NCBI GenBank assembly: GCA_039185015.1
Contig: JBCDAU010000010.1
Span: 1-64,000 of the forward strand
Length of the DNA: 64,000 bases
Direction of reading: 5' to 3'
Source of the DNA: JBCBSZ01 sp039185015
GTDB taxonomy: Bacteria > Actinomycetota > Acidimicrobiia > Acidimicrobiales > Poriferisodalaceae
Made by a program: the position numbers and the translations under genes. Positions 34,915 through 45,800 of this stretch are shown here, piece after piece (within the stretch, counting starts at the first letter, position 1; every line of letters starts with the position of its first letter). The notes below the pieces were generated by a model. That model was not told where the DNA came from, ran no database searches, and was given only the letters and a program-made list of their open reading frames with translations.

Positions 34915-34939
34915 GCGGCTGGGCTGATCAGCCCCGCTC
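34913..34939. terminator. Hairpin between convergent genes
   Basis: The core GGGCTGATCAGCCC (34921-34934) is a perfect palindrome, extended by GAGCG/CGCTC arms with a 3-nt bulge. It overlaps the stop codons of the HNH gene and the convergent acyl-CoA dehydrogenase gene and probably serves both. Confidence 0.6.
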
Positions 34940-36172
34940 GCTCCAGGGACCCTCGTCGGACCGAGGCTCCTTCGGCAGGCCGAGGATGCGCTCGCCGACG
35001 ATGTTGCGTTGGACCTCCGACGACCCGGCGTAGACCGTCCCTGGCCGGGCGCCGAGGAAGACGTGGGCTGCGGTGGCGGCATCCAGCGGTCCGACGCCCC
35101 GGGCCGGAGCGATCGAGATGCCCGTCGCCTCTCCGGCCGGCGCGGTCGCCTCGGCCCCGAGCAGATCCATCGCGAACTCGGTCACCCAGTGGTGGTAGTG
35201 GCTCCAGAGCAGCTTCATGATCGAGCTCTCCGGACCTGGGTTCCCACCGGCGAGACGAGCGGTCAGCGTCCGCATCCCGAGGAATCTGAGCAGTTCGACG
35301 GTCGAGTGGGCCTCCGCGAGTCGCTGCCTCACGCGTGGATCGGACGTGGCGCCTCGCTCTCGGGCGAGCTCCACGATCCGATCGAGCTCGGCCCGATAGC
35401 CGATCGAGAGCACCGACGCCCGGCCGCCCCGCTCGAAGCCCAGCAGCGTGTTCGCCACCGCCCAACCGCCGTTGACCTCGCCGACCACGTGTTCCGCCGG
35501 CGTGCGGGCTCCGTCGAAGAAGACCTCGTTGAACATCGCCTCACCGGTCATCTCCCGGATCGGCCGCACCTCGATTCCGGGCTGATCCATCGGCACGAGG
35601 AGGAAGGTGATGCCGCGGTGCTTCGCCGCCGACGGATCGGTGCGTGCGAGCACGAAGATCCAGTTGGCCGTCTGGGCTCCGGAGGTCCAGATCTTCTGGC
35701 CGTCGATCAACCACTCGTCGCCGTCGAGCACCGCCCGGCAGCCGAGGTTGGCGAGGTCGCTCCCGGCGTCGGGCTCGGAGTAGCCCTGGCACCACCGGTC
35801 CTCGCCGCTGATGATCCGCGGCAGGAAGTGCTGCTTCTGCTCCTCGGTGCCACGGACCATCAGTGTGGGCCCGATCATCCCGAAGCCGAAGTTGTCGTTG
35901 CCACTGCCGGCCGGCACGTTCGCCCGTGCCAGCTCCTCGGCCAACACGACCTGCTCGATCGCCGACAGACCCGCTCCGCCGTAGTCGGTCGGCCAGGCCA
36001 CAGCGAGCAGGCCGGCATCGGCAAGCGTCGCCCGCCACTCCTCGAGCCACCCGTCTCGCTGGTCGGCAGGTAGCGCGTCGATGCCGCCCCAGTCAGCGGG
36101 CAGGTGCTCTGCCAACCACGCTCGGATCTTCTCGCGGTACGCCTCGGCGTCAGCGCTGTAGGTCGGCTGCAC
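34928..36172 (-). CDS. Acyl-CoA dehydrogenase (FadE type)
   Basis: The 414-aa protein has a full acyl-CoA dehydrogenase fold: LLAVAWPTDYGGAGLS, CQGYSEPDAGSDLANL for flavin contact, IDGQKIWTSGAQ, and GTVYAGSSEVQRNIVGER at the C-terminus. The residue where many family members carry the catalytic Glu (Y-E-G) is Ala here, so the base must come from another position, as in several FadE and isovaleryl-type enzymes, or from a partner subunit. It lies 54 bp downstream of the cupredoxin-like lipoprotein gene on the same strand. The substrate is unknown. Confidence 0.88.
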   Translation of the reverse strand: MQPTYSADAEAYREKIRAWLAEHLPADWGGIDALPADQRDGWLEEWRATLADAGLLAVAWPTDYGGAGLSAIEQVVLAEELARANVPAGSGNDNFGFGMIGPTLMVRGTEEQKQHFLPRIISGEDRWCQGYSEPDAGSDLANLGCRAVLDGDEWLIDGQKIWTSGAQTANWIFVLARTDPSAAKHRGITFLLVPMDQPGIEVRPIREMTGEAMFNEVFFDGARTPAEHVVGEVNGGWAVANTLLGFERGGRASVLSIGYRAELDRIVELARERGATSDPRVRQRLAEAHSTVELLRFLGMRTLTARLAGGNPGPESSIMKLLWSHYHHWVTEFAMDLLGAEATAPAGEATGISIAPARGVGPLDAATAAHVFLGARPGTVYAGSSEVQRNIVGERILGLPKEPRSDEGPWSERG

Positions 36173-36226
36173 GGTTCCCCCTCTCGACGCCGCTCCCCCA
36201 CGGCGTCGAGCACAGCTCAGCTCATC

Positions 36227-36757
36227 TCACTCGACGACGTCCACCTCTGCGTACATTCCGGCGACGAGATGGGGCGGGCCACCGTCGACCTGCGGCGGAC
36301 CTCCCGCTGCCTCGGCGGCGGCGGCCAGGTACTCCTCCGGATCAGCGCCGGTCGGGATGAGGCAGAAGAACGCGTATCGACCCGGCTGGCTCAGCGTGCC
36401 GTCTCCTTCGACGACGAACCCGGAGTCGACCGGGGGCGCCACGACCACCGTCTGGAGACCGTCGAGCAGCGATCCGAGCTCCTCCGGCGGCACCCCGGCC
36501 AGCTCCGACACGGGACGGTTCTCGGCATCGTCCAGTCGGACCGCGACGATCTCGTGCACCTCGACCTCGCTCGCGTTGATCAACCGGATCGAGCTGCCAG
36601 CCCGGATCTGCTCCGGCACGCCCTCGTACCCGTAGTCGATGCCGGTGATCTCGATCACACCGTCGGCGACGTCGGCCGCGTCGTCGTCCCCGCACGCGCC
36701 GACCAGGAGCATCGCGAGCAGGAGGCCACCGGCAAGATTCCGTCGTGAGATGAACAT
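36227..36757 (-). CDS. Cupredoxin-like lipoprotein
   Basis: The 176-aa protein starts MFISRRNLAGGLLLAMLLVGAC: a lipobox ending in Cys22 preceded by SRRN, which could be a Tat signal. The mature part looks like a cupredoxin beta-sandwich (IRAGSSIRLINAS, VHEIVAV, PGRYAFFCLIP, HLVAGMYAEVDV). His68, Cys132, His163 and Met168 could form a type-1 copper site, but Cys132 and His163 are 31 residues apart, much further than in plastocyanin or azurin. Copper binding is therefore plausible, not certain. It follows the giant surface-protein gene by 53 bp on the same strand. Confidence 0.65.
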   Translation of the reverse strand: MFISRRNLAGGLLLAMLLVGACGDDDAADVADGVIEITGIDYGYEGVPEQIRAGSSIRLINASEVEVHEIVAVRLDDAENRPVSELAGVPPEELGSLLDGLQTVVVAPPVDSGFVVEGDGTLSQPGRYAFFCLIPTGADPEEYLAAAAEAAGGPPQVDGGPPHLVAGMYAEVDVVE

Positions 36758-36810
36758 GGCCGCATCGTCGCAACGGCCCCTTCGGGAAACCTTCGGACCG
36801 TCGCTTGGCC

Positions 36811-39800
36811 CTACTGACGGTCGACGACGCTGTCCATCGTGACCACGGGCTCGGGCGTGGAGAAGCGGCGAACCCTGATGTCGTCGACGTACCAGGTCTG
36901 CCCCGAGGGCAGTGCCCCGACCCGGAAGCCGACACCACCGCCGATCAGGGTGCCATCGAGGTCGACCGAGCCGCTCGCCGGCACGACCTGCGTGCCGTCG
37001 TCGAGCACGACGGTGGCGCCGTCCTGGTCGATACGCAACGTCACTCGCTCCCACGTCGACGCCGCGGGCGACTGACCGCCGGGAGGCGGCACGATCTGCG
37101 TGCGGGTCCCGCCCTCGATCCGGGCGAGATCCCAACCGGCTCCGCCGAGCAGTGCGCTCTCGTAGGTGTCGATCGGTGCGAGGCCGGTGCGCCCACCCTG
37201 GGCGACCTCGATCCCGGTCAGCGTGCTGACGTTCCACCAGGCATCGAACTCGACCGCCTGAGCAGCGACCGTGTCCAGCGTCAACCAGGCACCGGTCACG
37301 TCAGCGGGCGCCGACAGGCCCTGCGCTCCCGAGCGAGCGGCGGCGCCGGTCACCGTCCAACCCGGGTTACCAGCCAGGTCCGTCCGGGCTTGTGCTGCGC
37401 CGACGATGACCGGTGTCGGATGGACACCGAGGGCGTGCTCGAGCGCGACTGCCTCGGCGCCGCGGGCGGAGGCCCCGATGCGCACTTCGTCGACCAGACC
37501 GTCGAACGGCTGCGACCCGTCGCCGACATCGCCGATCACGACCGGACGATCGAGGTCGATGGTGAAGGCACCCGAGGCCGCCGACGAGTCGACCGCCACA
37601 CCATCGACGTAGAGCGTCACCACCGAGCCGCTGTACTCGAGCGACACGTGGTGCCAGGTGCCGACCCCGACGCTCGGTCCGGTGAGCGTCGTCGGCGTGC
37701 CGCCGGTGACGATGGTGGCCTTGACGTCCGCGGCACTCGACGACGAGCGCTCGAGCCAGACGTCCCACGTGACCGTCGCCGTGCTCTCCGCCCGACCCAC
37801 GATGCTGGCATCCGTGGCGTAGCCGTCCGCGTTGAACCACGCCGAGACGGACAGCTCGCCCGACCCGATCTCGACCGCGGAGGCGACGAGGCGGTCGTCG
37901 ACGCCGTCCAAGCGCGCTGCCGGACCCAGCCGCTGGCCTGCAGCGATCGGGGACGTCTCGAACCCGACGAGCTCGGCATCGGAACGACGGACCGACGAGT
38001 CCTCGACCGAGCTCGCCTCCGGAGCCGTGAGGTCGAGCACGTAGACCGCCCCCCGATCGGCGCCGCCGTCGTCGTCACCGAAGGTGCCCACCGCGAGGTT
38101 CAGCGCCCCGTCACCGTCGAGATCGCCCAGCGTCGCCACGCCGTTGCCGAAGGCGTCGACGTCGTCGAGCGGGCCAGTGAGACCACCTTGGGTCGCGCTG
38201 ACCTTCTCCTCGGCCTTCGCCGTGCCGTCGCGGTTGAGAGCGACCAGGTACACCGCGCCGCGGGCGCTCCCGCCGTCGCCATCGACCGCAGCCGCCACCA
38301 GGAGGTCGGGCACGCCGTCACCGTCGAGATCGCCGGCGCCGTCGACCTCCCATCCGAAGGAGTCGCCGTCATCGAGCGGACCCACCAGGCTCCCGGCGAT
38401 CGAGCTGATCTTCTGCTCGGCCCGGACGGTGCCGTCGGCCTCGAGGAACAGCACGTGCACCGCACCCCGGTTGGACCCGCCGTCGTCGTCGTTCGGCGCG
38501 CCGACCGCGAGGTCCGGGATGCCATCGCCATCGACGTCACCGAGGCCGGCGAGGCCGTCGCCGAAGTAGTCGGTGTCGTCGATCGGCCCGTTCAGCCCGC
38601 CGGAGATCGACGAGATCTCCTGGGTGTCCCGCACCGTGCCGTCGCCGTTCAGGAAGAGCACGTACACCGCACCCCGATTGATCCCGGCGATGTCACTCTG
38701 GCTTGCGCCGACCGCGAGGTCCGGGATGCCATCGCCGTCGAGATCGCCGATCGAGGCGACGCTGTCACCGAAGAGGTCGTTGGCGGTGATGTTCGGGGCA
38801 GCGAGCCCGCCGGTGGTCGTCGAGATCTTCTGCTCGGCCCGAACGGTGCCGTCGGCGTTCAGGAACAACACGTACACCGCACCACGGTTGGTGTCGCCAT
38901 CGTCATCGGCGCGAGCGCCGACGACGAGGTCACGGACGCCGTCGCCATCGAGGTCACCGAGTCCCGCGACGTCGACGCCGAACCGGTCGAAGTCGTCGAG
39001 GGGTCCGACGAGGCCGCCGCTGGTCGAGCTGATCTTCTGCTCGGCCCGAACGGTGCCGTCCGCCTCGAGGAACAGCACGTACACCGCTCCTTGGTTGTTG
39101 CCTCCGTCGTCGTCCTGGGGCGCGCCGACGGCGAGGTCGGTGATCCCGTCGCCATCGACGTCACCAAGGCTGGTGACGATGCCGAACTCATCACCGTCGG
39201 AGAGTGTTGTCGCGAAGTCGCCGACCAGTTGAGAGATCTTCTGCTCCTCCACGACCGGCACGCCACTGGGGCGTGCCTCGGTGTCGAGGTAGTCGGCTTC
39301 GCTGTCCCGATCGGAGTCGAGCGCATCCCTCGGATCACCGTCGCCGTTCGGGTCGGCGTTCTCGACGGACGTCGGGACCCCGTCGTCGTCGTCGTCGGCG
39401 TCGTTCTCGTTGGCCAGCCCGTCACCGTCGGTGTCGCCGTAGTTGGTCTCCCAGCAGTCGGAGAGTCCGTCGCCGTCTGAGTCGAGAGCGCACTGCACCG
39501 CCCCGGACAGCTCGGACGTGCCGCCGAAGGTCGTGCATCCGGGGTCAGCGCACTCCGTGACGGCGAGCGTTACGTTCCCGCCGTCGGTGAGCCCGGCGAA
39601 GGTGCCGACGAACGACTCGGACCCTGCCCCGGCGTGCGCGATCTGGTGGAACCCGAGGCTGATCTCGGCCTCGCCGAAGGTCGACGGATCAAGACCGGAG
39701 GGGTTCCGAAAGGCCTCGACGAGGTAGTCGCCGGCAGGAACGTCGAGCGCGAAGGTCACCGTCGTCGCCGTCAACGCGGAGGCGCCTGGGAAGTTGAGGA

Positions 39801-42800
39801 GATCGTTGGGTCCGGCGTCCCCGTCGCCTGCGTCGTTCGGCGTCACACCGTCGTCGGCCAGGTCGATGGCGAGGTCGGTGTTGTCCACGATCGAGTTGCC
39901 GAGGACCGCCACGTTCTGCGGGTTGCCGTTGACGTCGATGATCTGGACGCCGTCACCGACGTTGTTGGCGATGACGTTGCCGTCGCCAACGCCCGCACCG
40001 CCGACCAGCACGCCACCGACGTCGTCTCGGACGGTCACGCCACCCTCGGGACCGACCGTGCCGTTGGGCACGCTCGTCGTCCCGTCGGCACCCACACCGA
40101 TGAGGTTCGCCTGGATGGTCACCCCGGTCGGCGAGCCCGTCCACGCATTGATGCCGGCGTAGGCGTTCCCGGAGATCACGTTGCCGTTGCCGACCTGCCC
40201 GATCTCGGCGTCGCTCGCCTCGATCTGCACGCCCTCCTGACCGTTCGGCAGCGCGGCGTTCCCGGTGGCGTCCGTACCGATGGAGCTGTTCGTGACGGTC
40301 GCACCCACGCCGGTCGGCGCGATGTTGATGCCGTCAGCGCCGTTGCCCGACACCAGGCTTCGATCGACGGTGCCGTCGACGCCGTCGATGATCACGCCGT
40401 AGGTGCCGTTCCCCCGAGCGACCAGCCCCGCCGCGTCGGTCCCGACGTGGCTGTCACTCACCGTCGCACGGGCGCCCGTGACCTCGATGCCGTGGGAGGA
40501 CCACCGACCGACCGCCAGGCCCTGAACGGTGGAATCGTCCGCAGCGATCACCAAGCCGCTACCGGCGCCCGCTGCCCCTCCGTCGAGCTCGACGACCGGC
40601 GTCGCCGTCCAGCCCGGCTGAGACGTCGCGTCGAGCGCTACCTGGTCGGCGAGGGACGGCAGTGCGACGACGGCCTGAACGGTCCACACGCCCGAGGTGT
40701 GACCCGGGTCCGCGGTCGGGATCTGGAAGACGGACGCCGACGCGCCGACGGCGGCGTTCGAGTTGTCGATGAACTGACGCAGCGAGCCCTGCCCGGCCCG
40801 CTGCGTGTCGTAGCGCAGGACCTCGCCGTGGTTCTCCGCTCCGCTCCAGCTCGGCGAGAAGTAGAGGTACCGACCGTCGAAGAGCGGGTCCTCGTAGCCG
40901 TCGGGATCCGTGCCGACCCCAGCCGCCCCCGGATCGAACGTGGACCACGAACCGACCGTGGCGAAGTCGCCGCTCGTGTCGTAGCGCAGCACCTCACCGT
41001 GCGCGCCCGAGCTGTTCGATGCGGGCGCGAAGTAGACGTACCGACCGTCGAAGGCGGCACCGTCGTAGCCCGTGGCGTCGGTACCGACGCCGTTGGCACT
41101 CGGGTCGAAGGTCGTCCACGAGCTCGCGACCTCGAACGTCTGTGTGGTGTCGTAGCGCAACACCTCTCCCGACGGCGACGCGCCGTTCTGGTACGGGGCG
41201 AAGTAGACGTAGCGCCCGTCGAAGGTGGCATCCCGGTAGCCGTCGGGATCCACGCCGACCCCGTTCGCGCCCGGATCGAACGCAGCCCACGATCCCACGT
41301 CGGCAAACAGAGCGTCCAAGTCGTAGCGAAGCACCTCACCGTGCGTTGACGTGCCGTTGACGTCGGGGACGAAGTAGAGGAAGCGACCGTCGGAGACCAT
41401 CCGGTTGAAGCCATCGGCATCGACGCCGACCCCGCCGGCACCGGGGTCGAACGCGGCCCAGGAGCCCACCGTGTTGAAGTCTCCGCTCGTGTCGTAGCGC
41501 AACACCTCGCCGTGGGCGGTCGAGCCGTTCCAGTACGGCGAGAAGAAGAGGTACCGACCGTCGAAGTGGGTTCCGACGTACCCGTCGGCGTCGACCCCGA
41601 CGCCCGCAGCGCCGGGGTCGAACGTGCTCCACGACCCTGCCGTGCCGAAGTCGCCGGTCGTGTCGTAGCGCAGCACCTCACCGTGCCCGCCGCCGGAGTT
41701 GGCGTAGGGAGCGAAGTAGACGTAGCGGCCGTCGAACGAGCCGCCGATGTACCCGACGGGCTCGGTACCGACGCCGTTCGCACTCGGGTCGAAGGCCGAC
41801 CACGCGGCGAGGGATCCGAAGTCTCCCGTCGTGTCGTAGCGCATGATCTCGCCGTGGAACGCACCGTCCTGGAGCGGGACGAAGTACACGTACCGGCCAT
41901 CGAAGACGGTGCCCTCGTACCCGTCCGGATCCACCCCGACCCCGGCGGCGCCCGGATCGAAGGTCGACCATGCCGCCGTGTCGGTGAACCCGGTCGGGGG
42001 TACTTCGTCGAGCGTGTTGGTCACGGGCACGAACGAGAAGCCGTGCTCGAGCCCACGCACGTCGGAGCCGCTGACGACCACCCGCGTGACGTGCTCGGCC
42101 TCGCTCAGGGTCGGGAAGCCGTCGGTGTCCGTCGGCCGCACCCCGCCGTACCGAGCGCCGTCGACGCTCGCGAACGACCACGTCGAGCCATCGAAGCTCG
42201 CTGCGCCGACCGGACCGCGAGTCTGCTCGGCGATGACGTCATCGATCGTGCTGCCGCCGTTGAAGCCGGCTGACGGCTCGATGTCGCCGGCGTCGACGAC
42301 CACCCAGTACGTCCCGTCGCCGGCTGCCGCCATCACCTCGAAGGCGCCGTTCGGATCCGTCACTCCCGTGTCGGCGACGGTGTCTCCCGCCGACGGCTCA
42401 CCGTCGGCGTCGGCGTCGTGGAAGAGCCACACGTCGACACCCGCAGCGCCGACGCCATCGTCGACCAGGAGGCCATCGCCGTCGACGTCCTCGAAGACCG
42501 TGCCCTCGACGTGAGGCCGGTACTCGGAGAGCTCGACCACGTAGATCGCTCCCGCTCCTGATGCTCCGTCATCGGTCCCTGCAGCACCGAGGAGCAGACT
42601 GATCTGGCCGTCCTCGTCGAGATCGCCGACCGCACCAACGGCCGAACCGAGGATGTCGACGTCGACCAGCGGCCCGGTGAGCTCTCCCTCCGTCGAGCTG
42701 ATCTTCCGTTGCCGATCGACCGTGCCATCGGCGTCGAGGTAGAGGACGTACACGGCGCCACGGCTGGTTCCGCCGTCGTCGTCACCACTCGCACCGACGA

Positions 42801-45800
42801 CGAGATCGGGGGTGCCATCTCCGTCGAGGTCGCCGGGCCCGGCCAGTGCCGTGCCGAACTCCTCGGAGCTGGCGAGGACCGCGTCGAGACCCCCGACACC
42901 GGCGGTGATCTTCTGCTCCGCCTTCACGGTGCCATCGGCGTTGAGGAGCAACACGTAGACGGCGCCCTCCGAGCTCGCTCCGTCCCAGATCGCCCCGGCG
43001 GCGAGGTCGCCGATGCCGTCACCGTCCACGTCGCCGAGCGCAGCGACCGACTCGCCGAAGAGATCGCCGTCGGCCGGCACGCCGCCGAACCCACCCGACG
43101 TCGCCGAGATCTTCTGCTCCGCCTTCACGGTGCCGTCGCCGTTGAGGAAGAGGATCCAGACCGCCCCACGGTTGAGGCCGCCGTCGTCGTCGGTGTGGGC
43201 CCCGACGGCGATGTCCACGAAGCCGTCCCCGTCGAGGTCGCCGAGGTTGGCCACGCCGGAGCCGAAGGAGTCGGCCTCCAAGGTCCCCTCGATCCCGCCC
43301 TCGTTCCAACTCAGCCGTTGCTGGGTCTTCACCGAGCCGTCGGCGTTCAGGAACAGGATGTCGACCGAGCCGTAGAACTGCGTGCCGCCATTGTCGGTGC
43401 CGAGCGCGCCGACGGCGATGTCCGGGATGCCATCGCCATCCATGTCACCGAGCGGAGCGATCGACGAGCCGAAACGGTCGTTGCCGTCGGGCACGGACGT
43501 GAGACCGTCCGCTCCCGTGCTGATCTTGCGATCGGAGCTGACCGTACCGTCGGCGTTCATGAACAGGATCCACACCGCACCGGCATCCGCACCGCCGTCG
43601 TCGGCTTGGTTCCCGCCGACCGCGACGTCGTTGATGCCGTCACCGTCGACGTCACCGATCCCGACCGCTGCGTCGCCGAAGCCGTCGTTGGTTGCCGGTG
43701 CGGTCGTCAGTCCACCCGACGTCGCCGAGATCCGGACCTCGCTGTCGACCGGCGTGATCCCGGTGCCGACGCCGGCGTCCAGGTAGTCGGGCTCGCCGTC
43801 GCCGTCGGAGTCGATCGCGTCGAGCGGCTCACCATCACCATCGGGATCGGCGTTCTCCGACGCGGTCGCTGTCCCGTCGCCGTCGTCGTCGACGTCGTCG
43901 TCGTCGTTCGGTGAGACACCGTCGGTGTTGTCCCACTCCACGAAGTTCCACAGACCGTCGCTGTCCGCGTCCTCGAGCAGCTCGAGCTCCAGCCGGTAGA
44001 ACGCACCCCGGTCGGTCCCCCCGTCGTCGTCCTGGGGTGAGCCGACGCCGAGCTCCATGCGGCCGTCGCCGTCGAGATCACCCAGGTTCGTGACGGCATC
44101 GCCGAACTGGTCGCCGTCGTCGAGCACCTCGGTGAAGCGGCCCTGCGTGTCGGAGATCTTGCGTTCCCACTTCACCGTGCCGTCGGCGTTGAGGGTGAGC
44201 AGTTGGACGGCGCCGCGAGCGCTGCCGCCGTCGTCGTCGAGACCCGTGCCGACGGCGATGTCCGGCACACCATCGCCGTCGACGTCACCGACCGCAGCCA
44301 GCGATCTGCCCCACTGGTCGAAGTCGTCGATGTCGATCTGCAGCCCACCCGAGGCCTGGGCGATCTTCTGCTGGGCGCGGACGGTGCCGTCGGCGTTCAG
44401 GAAGAGGATGAACACCGCACCCCGGCTGAAGCCACCGCCGACGTCGTCGCGCACGGCCGTGACGGCGAGGTCGACCGTGCCATCGCCGTCCACGTCGCCC
44501 GGGGATGCGACCGCGGTGCCGAACTCGTCGTTCGTGTCGAGGAGCCCGACGAATCCGCCCGCCGCCTCGCTGATCTCCTGGTGGCTCTTGACCGTGCCGT
44601 CGGCGTTCATGAACAGCACGTGGACCACACCGTTGTTGGTGCCTCCGGTGTCGGCGAAACCGCTCCCGACGGCGAGATCCGGGACGCCGTCACCGTCCAG
44701 ATCGCCGAGCGGTGCCACCGACTCGCCGAACGCGTCGAGATCGCTGGTCGTGTCGGTGAAGCCACCCACGCCTTGACTGATCTCCTGCGCGCTGCGGGCC
44801 GTGCCGTCGGCGTTCATGAACAGCACGTGGAGCTCGCCGCTGGGATCGGCGAAGTACGCGCCGACCGCGAGATCGACGATGCCGTCGCCGTCGAGGTCAC
44901 CGATCGGCGCGACCGAGTTGCCGAACCGGTCATCGTTCTCGAGCGTCGGTCCGCCGCCCTCGAGCTGCGAGATCTTCTGGTGGGTCCCGACGCTGCCGTT
45001 GCTGTCCATGAACAGCACGTAGACGGCGCCGCGGTTGGAGCCGCCGTCGTCGTCGAAGGGAGCGCCGACGACCAGATCGTTGACCCCGTCGCCGTCGAGG
45101 TCGCCGATCGCGGCGATCGACGAGCCGAACGCATCGTCGTCGTCGAGCACGCCGGCGAAGTCACCGGTCGTATCGCTCTCCTTGCGGTCGTTGCGCACGG
45201 GACCACCCGATGGATCGACGGGCACGTCGAGCCAGTCCGGCTGGCCGTCCCGGTCCGAGTCGACGGCATCCCGCGGGTCGCCGTCGCCATCGGGGTCAGC
45301 GTTCTCGGACGCCGTCGGTGTGCCGTCGCCATCGTCGTCGGCATCGAGCTCGTTCGGTGTCGTGTCGCCGTCGGTATCGCCGAATGCGGACTCGTAGCAG
45401 TCGAGGACGCCGTCGCCGTCGGTGTCGGCGCCGCAGGAGATGGAGAGGCCGAGGACGTACACCGCACCTCGGTTGCTACCCCCGTCGTCGTCCTCCTCGG
45501 CGCCGACGGCGACGTCGAGGCGGCCATCGCCGTCGAGGTCTCCCAGCGAGGCGAGCGACGAGCCGAAGCGATCGAATCCACCGACAGGTCCCGTGAGCCC
45601 TCCGGTCACCGCGCTGAGCTTGGACTCGGCCTTCACCGCGCCGGTGGTGGTGAGCTCGAGGAGGTACACCGCGCCCGAGTTCGTGTCGCCGTCGTCGTCC
45701 TGGTCGGCGCTGATGGCGACGTCGGGGACGCCGTCGCCGTCGAGGTCACCGATGCCGGCGACGGCCCAGCCGAAGCGATCCTCGTTGTCGAGCGCCGCCA

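Noticed and set aside
36758..37237. Upstream extension of the cupredoxin-like lipoprotein
   Set aside because: It would overlap the giant gene's C-terminus in another frame and would bury the lipobox signal peptide in the middle of the protein.
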